Source of the DNA: Priapulus caudatus | Taxonomy: Eukaryota; Priapulida; Priapulimorpha; Priapulimorphida; Priapulidae | Assembly: GCF_000485595.1 (NCBI RefSeq) | Contig: NW_014578863.1 | Location: 29,009 to 52,963 of the forward strand | Length of the DNA stretch: 23,955 bases | Direction: 5' to 3' | In this document: piece after piece, positions 8,861-19,940 of the stretch | How positions within the stretch are numbered: the stretch's first letter is position 1 | Layout: each line of letters opens with the position of its first letter | Made by a program: the position numbers and the translations under genes | The notes under the pieces: model-generated | The model's input: only the letters and a program-made list of their open reading frames with translations | Database searches by the model: none | Told to the model about the DNA's origin: nothing

Positions 8861-10189
8861 TCAGGAGCGACATCCCGAGTCAGACCACTCGGACCTGAAG
8901 GAGGCCCCTGAGCCGGTGAGATCGAGCTGCTTTACACAAAACATTTTCTCGTTTTTTTCTGCGCGTTTACGTTTAATTTGGTGAAGTTTTTTACCAGCTG
9001 TTGGGCGTGCAATTACAAATCGGGTGCCATTGGAAGATTTTACCATGTTAGGTTTTAGCCCTTTATCAATGAGGAATGTGTCGAATGCTGTATTTTGTTC
9101 TTTAGTGGTCATTATGTCCCATTTCTCAATTGGGATGGTGTGTTTTTTAAGGTTGGTTCCAAGCAATATTCGTCCCTACCCACCAGTGTTCTTCGGTATT
9201 CTACAAGTTGGGAATTTACCATAGAATGAAGCACAAGGATTAAGCCAAACAATTTTTGTTGTTGCTACTGTGTGGACAATTTCAGCAAATGATTTACAGA
9301 CTCACAGTTATTATTTGTCCAATTTCTTTCAAGATATGATTTCTTTAATGCTGGTGCGATTACGTTTTCTTTAATTAGAGGAAGCAACCGATAATGAAAA
9401 TATTGCCGAAATCCTTTTCCTTCATATTTTTGGGGATGTTTTGAAACGATTTCTTCTGTAGATTGCAGTCTGTATTCAAAACTATCAATATCTTTGGCCA
9501 TGGTGACACCTGATGGCCCAAATATGGCTGATACTATCGCTTGTCTTCCTTTTACATCTAAACCGACTTTATCAGTTAAATACTTTGTTGTGTTCATCTT
9601 TAGATGCCGAGTGCAAAGAATATGTGTGGCGGTTGGAAATGATCTCATACAAGCTTTTCTAATGGCAGTTTAATCATCAGTTCCTATATACAGTCATCAT
9701 CTTGATTTATTCATCCGATAGATTTGCTGCTATTTTACTCATAAACGTATTGTATGTCCCAAAATCTAAATTGCCATGTAAAAACATTGGGCCAAGAAAG
9801 AGAGGGGTTTGTCCCGTAGATCTTTTACTAATTGCCAAATTTTTATACACAGAAGAGGTCACAAATGATTGTCCTAAGTTATACGTTTTATCAAATCCTA
9901 AGACGGAGCCACCTTCTACACAACATGATCTCCTCATATCTTCCAGCTGATGTTCTGTGAAAAGAATTATAGAAGGAGTCTTATTTTTGTTATGTGATAC
10001 CTGTTGCACAAATTCATGATCATGTGCCATATTTTCAATTCTCAGGACGTCATCGGAAAAATTTACCATTGGACCACTGTCTTTACGAGCTTTTTTACGT
10101 TGCAAATACTTTCTGTTTTGGATTTGTTTGAGATTTCGTTGCCTTTCACTTTCTTTCAAGCTTGAATCATTATTAAGTTCGTCAACCAA
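8861..10189 (-). pseudogene. MULE-type transposase domain (DDE), decayed
   Basis: MULE transposases cut and rejoin element ends with a DDE active site. In order on the minus strand: a basic region ('RNLKQIQNRKYLQRKKARK', from about 10140); 'VLGFDKTYNLG' with the first Asp at 9890-9892; 'YKNLAI', 'PLFLGPMFLHGN'; then 'YIGTDD' with the second Asp at 9673-9678; 'ILCTRHLK', the family's C..H motif; and 'NNNCESVNHLLK' with the Glu at 9301-9303. A TAA at 9670-9672 directly follows GTDD, and about two bases seem lost just upstream, which splits the domain. A TAG at 9265-9267 and a frameshift near 9165 precede the tail ('GKKLHQIKRKRAEK'), which resembles the basic end of related proteins. All three catalytic acidic residues survive, so decay is recent or partly a sequence-error effect. 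Confidence 0.9.
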
Positions 10190-10264
10190 AGCTTTTGGAT
10201 TTGTATGCTCGACTTTTGGCTATTTTATTAACCACGTTACTGTGTGACCTTATATAATATTCAG

Positions 10265-11044
10265 CTACTGGATATGATCTTTTTGAATTACCGTGATTTC
10301 CGGGACCAGGGAATTTGCCAATGTATTCGACAATTGCGACATCTTTGGCAAATAATCGAATCTTTCAGGAGTATTTTTAAACCAAGTAATTCTTCTTCTG
10401 TAAGAAGACAACTGCTTTAATTTTGCATAATTCCTGTGCAGAATGAGGATATCTGACTGTTGGGGTTGAGGAGCAAGAGCTGTGTAGATGTGTTTTTTTT
10501 TATATAGCTCTCTGAACAATAGACCCCTGTTCTCTGAAAGATACTAGAAAGTCTTCCATCAGTTACTAAAAAAAGTTGGGTTGGAGTTGATCGTTCAACC
10601 CAGGCACCACAATTGTCCCAAAATTCACTAGCGTTCTTTCTTCTACGTTTTTCCACATTTGTTTTATTGTTAAGGAAAAAGTATTTGTTCTCCTTTATCG
10701 CAGTGGGAATTATGTACGTCTATTGGAGTACACTTTGTTTTAAAATGCTCCATGTTTTGAGATATACTCAAGAACCTATTGTATGGAAGAGATCCAGATT
10801 TATTTTTTTTAACCTTAGCTAGAAATACGGCTGCATTTCTGTTAACGTGACTGCCATAATCATCTTCATTGTCTGAGTTTGTGTGAATATTGAATTCAAT
10901 GTCGTCAATTTCTATAGGGGAAAGGGGATCAAGAATTGTGTCAACCTCGTTAATTTCTGGGGTGAGCTGTTCTGTACGTATGGATTCTTTCATTGTGGCT
11001 ATATCATCTATGTCATCTCTGACTGTGTCACCACTCGGATTCAA
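10265..11044 (-). pseudogene. Linker between OTU and MULE domains, decayed
   Basis: Three frames bridge the two domains. 10670-11044 is acidic and then basic ('DDIDDIATMKES', 'AVFLAKVKKNKSGSLPYN'). 10417-10656 has 'WVERSTPTQLFLVTDGRL'. 10265-10519 has 'SSYRRRITWFKNTPERF'. The order and character match the conserved region before the MULE domain in related uncharacterised invertebrate proteins. Stops and shifts lie near 10660 and 10500. No separate function is known for this part. Confidence 0.65.
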
Positions 11045-11349
11045 AGGAGTTGTGGATTCCGAGTCAGAGTCCAGACATTGGATATAGTCAGGGCTTTCCT
11101 GTAGTTGCTGCGGTTTTGAGGCTGGGTTTTTTCTCTGATGGAGTCTTGCTGTAACTCGACAGGTTGCTGCTTATTCACGTTTTCAGTAGCACTGCAGGTA
11201 CTTGTGGATTCAGAATCATAAATCAGAATCAGACTTTGACTATAGTCGGGGCTTGCAGCCATATGCGCTTCCAGAATTTGTAGTGGTTTCGAGGCCAGTT
11301 TATTGTCACTGATGGGGTCCTGGTGAAACTCAACAGGTTGTTGCACGTT
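11030..11349 (-). repeat. Tandem ~174-bp duplication inside the OTU-MULE reading frame
   Basis: On the minus strand, 'QQPVEFHQDPI', 'ASKPLQILE', 'SPDYSQSL' and 'DSES' recur 58 residues later as 'QQPVELQQDSI', 'ASKPQQLQE', 'SPDYIQCL' and 'DSES'. The second copy has to be read in the neighbouring frame after the homopolymer at 11127-11132. Confidence 0.85.
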
Positions 11350-12000
11350 TTCAATTAGTGGAGCAAAATGATTAGGAAACCTAATACGACGTTGATTCTT
11401 TTTTTTCAATGGATAGACGACATTTGTCCAAAATATACTGAAAGCTTGTTGATTAGGATTGACATTGCGTGGTGTGAAAGTTGCATTTAGGGATGTGTAT
11501 ACGAGGTCCTTGATGCCATTCACTGCAGGGTATACCGAAATTACAGGGACATTTAGGTCATTGGACAATGCCATCATGCGCCATACAGTAGACCATGATT
11601 GTAGCCTCGCACAATTCAGACAATCTCCTTCATACTCTGGGGATATTAACGATAATCTTGGGTATGCTGGATGGGCCCTAATTGCTTCGCCATTTAGTAC
11701 CATCTCGATACAACATCTATATCTAAGCTCAGTAGACATCGACTCATCACCCTTTAACAGTATTGAAAACGCATTAAACAAACAATCTCCATCACCACTA
11801 CATGCGAGGGCATGTTTACCATTGTATGGTAGTCAGCGATAATTGCCTCTGAGACAGTCTTTTTGCCAGTGTGAAAAGTCCGTTGGCTGTTCAATGACGA
11901 CTTTATGTTTCTTTACAAGTAGCCATTCCCTCTGCGCAATGCACGACAGCTTCTTTATTCCCTGCTTCGCAGCCTGCAATGATAAATAAAGGCTGGCATT
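11041..12000 (-). pseudogene. OTU-type cysteine protease domain at the element's 5' part
   Basis: OTU proteases cleave ubiquitin or related chains. The minus-strand frame contains 'CSGDGDCLFNAFS', the OTU nucleophile motif, with the Asp at 11791-11793 and the Cys at 11782-11784. After about 130 residues it has 'RFPNHFAPLIE', whose His (11368-11370) fits the catalytic His position. Between them, 'SWSTVWRMMALSNDLNVPV' recalls vertnin/OTU-like proteins. The frame is open upstream to about 12040 except for one TGA at 11833-11835, so the true start lies upstream and is unknown. Downstream are two copies of a ~58-residue segment and a frame slip at the T6 run (11127-11132). Activity is not shown; only the motif residues are present. 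Confidence 0.75.
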
Positions 12001-12039
12001 GTGGATGGTGGAGAGTGCAGGGTGAAAAATAAATGGGCT

Positions 12040-12154
12040 TGACCTGTGATGACCTCCAGTGACCTCTAGTGACTTCTGACGTAAAGGGCACCTATCCCAC
12101 GTGGAAAATGGATGTTTCTGACCTTATATTACCTCTGGTGACCTTAGATGACCT
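12040..12154. repeat. Two arrays of four 10-bp TGACCT repeats
   Basis: TGACCT-like hexamers sit exactly 10 bp apart. The first array starts at 12040, 12050, 12060 and 12070 (the last is TGACTT). The second starts at 12119, 12129 (TTACCT), 12139 and 12149. The arrays are 79 bp apart and each is followed by 'aaggg.(c/g)a.ctatccca'-like text, so a 79-bp unit containing four decamers was duplicated. They lie just upstream of the OTU-MULE frame, where a promoter or a transposase-binding subterminal repeat would be. Confidence 0.85.
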
Positions 12155-12480
12155 CAAGGGGAGCTATCCCATTACACTTGCCGGATGAAGTTACCACATG
12201 TTTGTCCCGTATTTTTAACATTTTGAACAAAATACATCAAAAAAGGAAAAAATTATTTCATCATATAACAATTGTTTGCCTTCGAAACTCTCATCGCTCG
12301 CGTTTATTTTACATACGCCTCCACAGTACACTGCAGACAGGCGTATTGTCTAGCCGCATTGTCTGGTTTGCTTGATACAATGTATACACATCACATTTAT
12401 GCTGACGCTTGCAAATATGCTATGCCTGCTGTATAACGTTAGAGTGGCCTGCGCCCGCTCAGATTTTGGCGATTTTTTTC

Positions 12481-12588
12481 ACTATCCCGGTGGGATACCA
12501 TGCTACGGCGGGATACCATGCATGCAAGCATTGAAATCTGGTATCCAACACAAGAATCTACTATCCCGCGGATATTGGGATACCGCTA
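12481..12588. repeat. TATCCC/GGGATA inverted motif cluster
   Basis: TATCCC occurs at 12483 and 12562; GGGATA at 12492, 12510 and 12577. 'tatcccggtgggata' at 12483-12497 is an inverted repeat with a 3-base spacer. The same TATCCC word closes both 79-bp units at 12093 and 12165. It may be further subterminal sequence of the same element. Confidence 0.6.
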
Positions 12589-12599
12589 ATTTCGACCCC

Positions 12600-13065
12600 T
12601 ACCAGGCCGGCTATATGTACGTACGTACGTACGTGTCTCTCTTTCTGTGCGGCACGCGTATATCGATCTCTTTCTGTGCGTGTGTGTGTGCGCACGCGCG
12701 CGTGTGTGTGTTCAGTTGATGCACTGTATGAAGAGTTCTGCGACTTGACCTCAATTTCTATTTAATGAAGAGTAATTTGTCTTTTTCTGCAGTACAATAA
12801 AAGAATAATTTTAAAGTGTGCTAAATTGCATGATTTGCACCCCCAATTCAAAAAAAGTTCTTATCGCTCCGCTCCCTCGCATCATTTCCTGTCCCGTATT
12901 CAAATTTCTAAAATCAGGTCACTCTGGGCTGGACTGACGCTATACGTTGTACATAGTGCGCCGTGCTACTGGCCAATGGTGTGTATAAAATTAACGCAGT
13001 ATCTTGTTGTAGAAATTATGAGTTAGCAGAGGTTGCATTGTGCAAAAGAATTTGTATCGGGACAC
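12600..13065. other. Simple repeats and AT-rich DNA, no gene
   Basis: (ACGT)n at about 12617-12634 and alternating GT/GC near 12676-12712. The rest shows no coding signal. It lies where the reverse transcriptase of the gypsy remnant to the right would be expected, and none is present. Confidence 0.5.
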
Positions 13066-13521
13066 CTACTGGACGTTGTATATATATGAAGCAGTGGTAT
13101 TAGTTATTGGCTGTAAATAGCCCCTACACATACGCGTAGCCTTGGCTGGAATTTGAATCGCAGAGGTAACTATAAATGCCCGTGCCGCGTTTGAGGCTAA
13201 TAGTGGTGTAGCGGACTTATCTATTATCAAACGTCGCTGCGCACAATCTAGTATTACGTTATGGTATTGTAGAAAATCATATACGATCAGAACGGGTTTA
13301 AACAAGTCCCGTACTATAAAGAATACATGGTTAACCGTGAATTTAGCAATAGTTATTGGCAACAGTACTTTACCGAGAACGAAAAGATCTCTGCCGCTTG
13401 CAGATCGTAAAATTTGCGTATGTGCTGACGAAAAGGTATGTGAACATTTTAATTTAACATGTTCCAACAGAGCTTCATTGATAAGGGAGACAGCTGAATA
13501 TGAATCTATAAGCGCATGAGT
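13066..13521 (-). pseudogene. Ty3/gypsy aspartic protease remnant
   Basis: Retropepsins mature the Gag-Pol polyprotein of LTR elements. The frame reads 'ALIDSYSAVSLINEALL', which is the position of the D-(S/T)-G active site. The Asp (13504-13506) and Ser are present, but the invariant Gly is Tyr (13498-13500). Later 'FFIVRDLFKPVLIVYDFL' matches the second half of the fold, where the usual 'ILG.DFL' is changed. A TAA at 13522-13524 separates it from the upstream frame, which is otherwise continuous. No reverse transcriptase follows, so the element is 3'-truncated and inactive. Confidence 0.75.
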
Positions 13522-14800
13522 TTATTTGTCTGCGACCGAAGCAAAACATATAGGTAAATTGTTGTTATTTATCTTACAGGGGGGATTAGATATATTTGTG
13601 TTTAAGTAAGAGCGAGATGTTTTTGTCACCGAGCCTATCGTCTTGCGATGCAAAGACCGATGGGAGGGTCTAGCGACATACGAGATGGTGATTGACGAGA
13701 ACAATTTGCTCATAGATGCCTTGGGGCGTTGCATAGAGCGCAGATTGTTTCGCCTGTTGCGGTATAGCAAAATGTGATATCCCTCCGCGGGGTTATTAGT
13801 GGTTGTCGTTGGGGCGGATAATTAAATCGGGAGGGGTAACGTGGCGGTGGGCGAGCAGTCGTCATAAATGGCTGTCGTGGTCTAGCAAATGTTTGACGTT
13901 GCGGGAAATAATCACGTTGATTCCAGTTAGAATTACGTATAGGGTTAGTACTTTGATAACTACGCTCGTTATCGTACCTACGCTGCGGCGGTGAATCGAT
14001 AGTTAGAGGTTTGTCTGTCTGGTCGCTCTGCCTTGTCGTAAGCCTGTCGTAAATCTGCGACTATTTTACCGTTTTTACGGATACCATTGATTTGTCGCTG
14101 TATTGTCCGTGGCTCTGTTACCGAGATTAATGAAACATCAGTCACGTCAGTCGACTTTTGTGTTCGCAATTTCACTTCCATATCTAAAACAGATTCATCT
14201 TTCGCAAGTTGCACTGCTTTTTGAAAAGTAGACGGTTTTTGTCGTACTAAAATTTTCTTTAATGAGTCGCTAGCGACTCCATCCGTAAAAGAATCAACTA
14301 TAGTCTATTTTGTAGACTTACATCACTATCATTTAACTGACCAAACGCCATCTTACCAAGTTGTTCTAATCTCTTAGCAAATGATGAGAGTGATTCTGAT
14401 TGCCTCTGTTTCGGTTTTTTGAATTTCTGAAGAGCGAGTGGGGCTTCACTTGCGTCAGTATAACGTTGTGTCAATATTTCAAAGAAATGTTTCCACGTTA
14501 TGGTGGGAGAAAGGCTTAAAATTTCTGCCACATAATTAGACGACTCTCCAGCAAACGGAGTGCGAGTCGAACACGTCGTTTATCGTCTGTCTCATCCAAT
14601 ATTATAATAAAATGAGTGATATTTTTGGCCACACTGAGTAAAGGTGACAGGCGTTTCATCTGTACCGTTAAACTCCCAATAACCTGATACTAATAATAGG
14701 CTTTACTAATTGTTGCATCGGTAATTTAGGAAATGAAACTTCCTCAGCTTCATCGTCTGACAGGTCTAATGAGCGATCTATATTAGTTTCTGAGAGTAGA
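13522..14800 (-). pseudogene. Ty3/gypsy gag remnant
   Basis: Gag proteins form the element's particle. Reading leftward from about 14780: an acidic start ('DLSDDEAEEVSFPKLPMQQL'); a capsid core at 14298-14531 ('TWKHFFEILTQRYTD', then 'QSESLSSFAKRLEQLGKMAF'); after a frameshift near 14290, 'DSLKKILVRQKPSTFQKAVQ', continuing with 'LAKDESVLDMEVKLRTQK' (to 13978). The part at 13522-13770 should hold the zinc knuckle, but no intact CCHC remains. Frameshifts or stops lie near 14530, 14290 and 13980. It continues into the protease remnant in the same orientation. Confidence 0.75.
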
Positions 14801-14829
14801 GGTTAGGTGACCGGGTGGGTAGTCGTCAT

Positions 14830-16700
14830 AGGTAACCGTTAAAGTATTGTTACACAGTGTAGAGTATACTGTATTGATACAGGGAATTTATAATAATAAA
14901 TACAATGCGCAGACCAATCACTAAGTAATATCCAGGCATAGATTTGCACTTACAATTTCATGGTGAGTCTTACGGCAGCAGCACGTGGATTTCGTATTTG
15001 CGCTCACGAATACAGATGTATGCGGACACACCGAGTATATAGAAGAAAAACACGTATATTAGAAATTAGTATACATAAAAAGACAACGTAGATTAAGTAC
15101 TGTACGTTACGTAGTACGTACGTTTATAAGGGTCATACGGTGAGATATATATATATATATATAACAAATATTATACAATATATTAGACACATATATTAGA
15201 AACAAACTGTATCTGTCTACCAACTATGCTACCTTACCAAGCTTCTGTTAACACGGCACCAGTTGTAATGAGGCTCGTATCGATATACCCAGGTTCTGCT
15301 ATAGTACGGGCACTGAGTACCCTGAGGTGAGCACGTTTTAATAGACAGACACAGAAGAACGTATGATAAACACAGAGGTTAACGTACAACAAATGGTTCT
15401 ATTTCTTGATCACCAAAACTACAGTTACAATAAATGGTCGTCGTGTTAGTAACGATAGCTCGTATCCACGCTTCTCTGCGTAAGTTAGTTACGTATACAC
15501 TTAGTACTCAAATAGAGGTTTCCCTCACGTACTATCGTTCAATGACGTTTACCACACAAATACAATCCGTAACCTGCGTTACGTCTATCAATAACGGTTA
15601 ACGTAGAGAACATAGAATACATAGGATGCAAAAGAGTTTACCATATAACTATCAAACGAGTTTTAACAACACATATGCACACAAGACAATACTATGATCA
15701 AACTATACTCACATCGTAGTCAAGCGACTGGATCTAACTTTCTGTTCCAAAAGCGGCTGTATTTATCCTTACTTTTTCATCAATGTGATGTGCGTAAAGT
15801 TTAGCAACGCCTTTTGACCGTACCGGTCATCGACCATTCTCGCTACCTTTCGATAGGGGGGGGGGAGTGGTGTTTTGTCTCACCGGGCCTACGTACCTGA
15901 GCGTACCCGTAACTGCCGAGTAATCGCTCTTTTACGAGGCCAATCTGCGTGCAAGCCTACCTTGCCTTTCGCTAATCTGCATCTTAAGTAGGTCCTTGCT
16001 TTATTCGCTGTCGCCACTAGGACGCGCGGTCTATATTCTTAATCACTTATTTATATCGGAATCTGCTTCACTACAGATTTCTTACCGTCAGTTGTTCATA
16101 TATCCAAACTCAATCAATATTTAATATATGTAGAGGTGTCGTCCGTCTGTCGTAAAGCTGTCTGTTCGTGCGCGACGCGTTTATAATAATGAATAAGTAT
16201 GGAAGTAGTTACGGTTATAAACGACTATAGAGGGTTATTTAGTTTTACACTCATGCTTTCTGCACGTGCTAATCTGATGTTAGTAAGGTGTTATAAGATA
16301 ATATCCAAGTATTATTATTGATGATCAAGGTATTTATTAGTCTCTGGATAATATCTATTACACGTTTAGTTTTGATTAGCTGCAGCTAGCTCTCAAACTT
16401 GAGAAATGTTCGATGAAATATATATTTTTGTTAGTAAAGATCGTATTATTCGATATTTTCGCAGATATTAAAGAACATAAATATACGGACTCATGTATCA
16501 AACAGTGATCACGCATGTTGATCAATTGTGTTGCCGTGGTATAAAATTTACGTTATTCGCGATCTGGAATGAAGGCAAAAATATCCGCCTTATACCCAAT
16601 ATCCATTCATATATGATTATAATTATAATTATGGCCTGAACATAAAAAGTTATGGTCTCCCTGTTTTAGAAGACGCGGCCACTCTTCGGACGACGATTGG
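14830..16700. other. No gene found; possible 5' LTR or leader of the gypsy remnant
   Basis: No coding frame is supported in 1.9 kb. A TA run (15145-15162), a run of ten G (about 15846-15855) and frequent TACGTA words are the only marked features. By position, the 5' LTR and leader of the minus-strand gag remnant should lie here, but no LTR pair is available to define it. Confidence 0.4.
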
Positions 16701-16703
16701 GAA

Positions 16704-16825
16704 ATGGCTAGAAAAATGACAGTGGTCACCGCGGGAAGGAGGTGTTCACGTTTGTTGGCCGTATGTGCGTGCGTCCTCTTAGCTCTGTGATGTCGGCCAC
16801 ATACTGCGACTGTGTATTCATGCCG
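16704..16825 (+). CDS. Candidate signal-peptide exon of the collagen gene
   Basis: An ATG opens a basic start followed by a hydrophobic stretch ('RLLAVCACVLLAL'), typical of a secretion signal. A TGA interrupts it, but one frame over the reading continues 'SATYCDCVFMP' to a strong splice donor, GTAGGT, at 16826. A one-base slip near 16787 would join the two. A signal peptide followed by a Cys-x-Cys stretch before a Gly-X-Y exon would suit a short secreted collagen. It is about 3.8 kb upstream of the Gly-rich exon, so the link to that gene is inferred from strand and order only. Confidence 0.3.
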
Positions 16826-16829
16826 GTAG

Positions 16830-17205
16830 GTATAAAGTCGTTCATATTGCGAATATAATGTAACTATTATGTATGTAAGAATTATTCTATCATTGTCAGT
16901 ATATTAATTATGATTAATGATCATATATGAAATCTATGCAGCAGATTGATGTATTTATGTATTATTGCAAATTGTCACATATAAATTAATATATAAATTA
17001 TTATTATTATATGTATCAAATATTAATAGATACAACTAATAATTTATTGAAAAATAATATACAGATAAAATCAATGGTAAATCCACTGGAATGCAGTTTA
17101 ACTGTCTGTGACGATCAAAAGCGTCAAAATTAGAAGTATTTCTGTGCTGACTCAGTTTGTTTTTTCTTTCAATTTTAAGAGTGGTATTGTAATGATATAT
17201 TATGA
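16830..17205. other. AT-rich stretch, nothing identified
   Basis: No gene or recognisable repeat other than AT-rich simple sequence. Confidence 0.4.
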
Positions 17206-17209
17206 GATA

Positions 17210-19160
17210 TGCTGGCGAGAGGGTTATCAAGAGGGGATATCAAATTGGCATGGAGAACTGTTACCAGTTTACGAAAGGCAGGTGGCCAGCAGCAAGCAGA
17301 ACTTGTAGGATGATAGCCGCGCCTATAGCAACTCGTACGTAATTATTGCCGGATATAATCCTTTTACACTACACACGTAGCTGTCCCAACCTATATACGG
17401 CGCTGCACCACAGCACAGCGCAACACATATATTGAGTGACGAGCACGCATGGTTACGCAAACTCACGCACACGGCACGACACACACATACACACACACAC
17501 GCCAACACATCATATTGACGTACGAGCACGCATGCACCCACTCACGCACACGCAACACACACGACGCACACGGCAGCCACACGCACAGCGACACTCGCGC
17601 CCCGCACTACGACAGCACACACACACACAGCACCACACCACACACACACAACACACGCACACACACACACACCACACGACACGTCACACTGGCACACACA
17701 TATATTGACGTACGAGCACGCCATGCACGCACACTCCACACATCCACGCCGACGCACACGGCAACAACCGCCACACGCACAAACATACGACACAGCAACA
17801 ACACCAGCACACGCACGCATTCACACACACGCACACACACGCACACACACACAACACATACACATCACGACACGCACACGCACACACAGATGATTGACGT
17901 ACGAGCACTCGCAATGAGCCACTCACACTAACACGCACACCTCGACACCGCCACACCAACGACAGCACACAACACGCACACACACACACAAACACGACAC
18001 CACTCTCTCTTCTCTCTAACTTTCTTCACACACACACTAACGCAGCCACACACAACACACACACACAGACACACACACACACACACAACAAACACACACG
18101 CGCACACTACACACGCACACACACATACCTATATATATATAGTTATAATATATTATGTATACTTATATAGTATATTATTCTTATTAGAACATCAATGCCG
18201 GATGAGCGTTAGCAAGAGGTGGATATTCAACTTGATGGAAACTGTTCACCGGTACAGAAGCAGGTGGAAAGCAACAGCAAGCATGAACTTGATTAGGATG
18301 GTAGGCGCTACAACTCGTAGACGTATTTGCCGGAATATTTCCTTTGTTACACTACCACACAGTACTTGTCCACTTATACGCGCGCACGCTCACACTACGC
18401 ACACACCATATATTGACGCTACGAGCACGCATGTACGGCACCTCACGCACACGCAACACATCATACACACCACAACGCACACGCACACACATTATATTGA
18501 CGTACGAGCACGCATTGCACGCCACACTTCACGCACGACGCACACACACTACAGCCACAGCGCAGCACGCACGCACAGCACACCGCACAGCACACGCAAC
18601 ACTCGGCACACGCACACGACACACTACACACACACATCACACACACAGACACACGCACAACACCACACCACAATACACAGCACACGACGCACACGCACAC
18701 ACAGTGATATTGACGTACGAGCAGCATGCACGCACACTCACGCCACACGCACGACCACGCACGCAACGGACGGCACACGACACATACCGCGCAACACATC
18801 CACACAACACAGCACACACACAGTACACCACGCAACGACACACGCCACGCAACACGCAGCATGCACACACGACACACACGCACACACCACGCACACACAC
18901 CACCACACACATACATCACACACAGACGAACACGCCACACACATAGTATTATTGACGTAGCGCACGCATTGCACGCAGACTACAGCACACGCACAGACAC
19001 ACACCGTCACACACACACACACACGACGCACAGCGCACACGACACGCAACACGCACACGCACAGCTAACACGGTACACTCTGCGCACACGCAGACGCACA
19101 CACACACACACCACGCACAGCGCACGCACACAGCACACAACACACACACGATACACACGG

Positions 19161-19194
<34 letters not shown>

Positions 19195-19907
19195 ACAGGC
19201 CATCATCACATATATTGACGTAGCGAGCCGCATGCACGCACACGCACGCACACGACACACCACACGCACACTCACGCCCAGCAGCACACACAGCAGCACA
19301 ACACACCACGCACGCATACACACAACCAAACACACTACACACGGCACGAATCGCACAGAAACACATATTATTGACGGTTCCAGCACGATGTACGGCGACA
19401 ACTCAATGCGACACGCACACACACGCAGCACGCACGACACACACAACCGACACACACATAACACACTCAGACACACGCACAAGCACACACACACGCACAC
19501 AGCACGACCACAACTTACACAAGCACACACGCAGGCACGACAGTACGCACCACTATAATATTGGACGTGACGAGCACGCAATGCACGCAGCATCACGCAC
19601 TACGCGACGCACACTGCACGCACAACGCACAAAACCACAACACGCACACGCACACGCACACGCACACACACACAACACAAATATAGTGACGTACGAGGAC
19701 GCATGCCGCCACTCACGCACGCACGCAAGCACGACACACGCACACACACACACACACATACACAAACACGCACAACACACAGCCTACACACACACTCTCG
19801 TATCTCTCTCTCTCCAAACGCCACACACAAACGCACAAACAGCATCGACACTAACTATCACACACGTGACCAGACACACACACACAACACCACACACACA
19901 CCACTGA

Positions 19908-19940
<33 letters not shown>

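Larger units (their letters stand above)
8861..12170 (-). mobile_element. Decayed OTU-MULE DNA transposon
   Basis: Minus-strand frames from about 12000 down to 8861 form one interrupted protein-coding unit: an OTU-type cysteine protease domain, an acidic linker, then a MULE (Mutator-like) transposase with its basic C-terminal tail. Breaks are single stops (for example 11833-11835, 9670-9672, 9265-9267) and small frameshifts. Repeat arrays at 12040-12154 lie just before the coding region and may be its subterminal sequence. I found no terminal inverted repeats or target-site duplication, so the outer limits are guesses. This protein family is common in invertebrate genomes as multi-copy uncharacterised genes. 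Confidence 0.8.

Noticed and set aside
17427-19706. CRISPR-like appearance: conserved core with variable spacers.
   Set aside because: Spacers are CA simple sequence of very uneven length, there are no cas genes, and the context is animal DNA.
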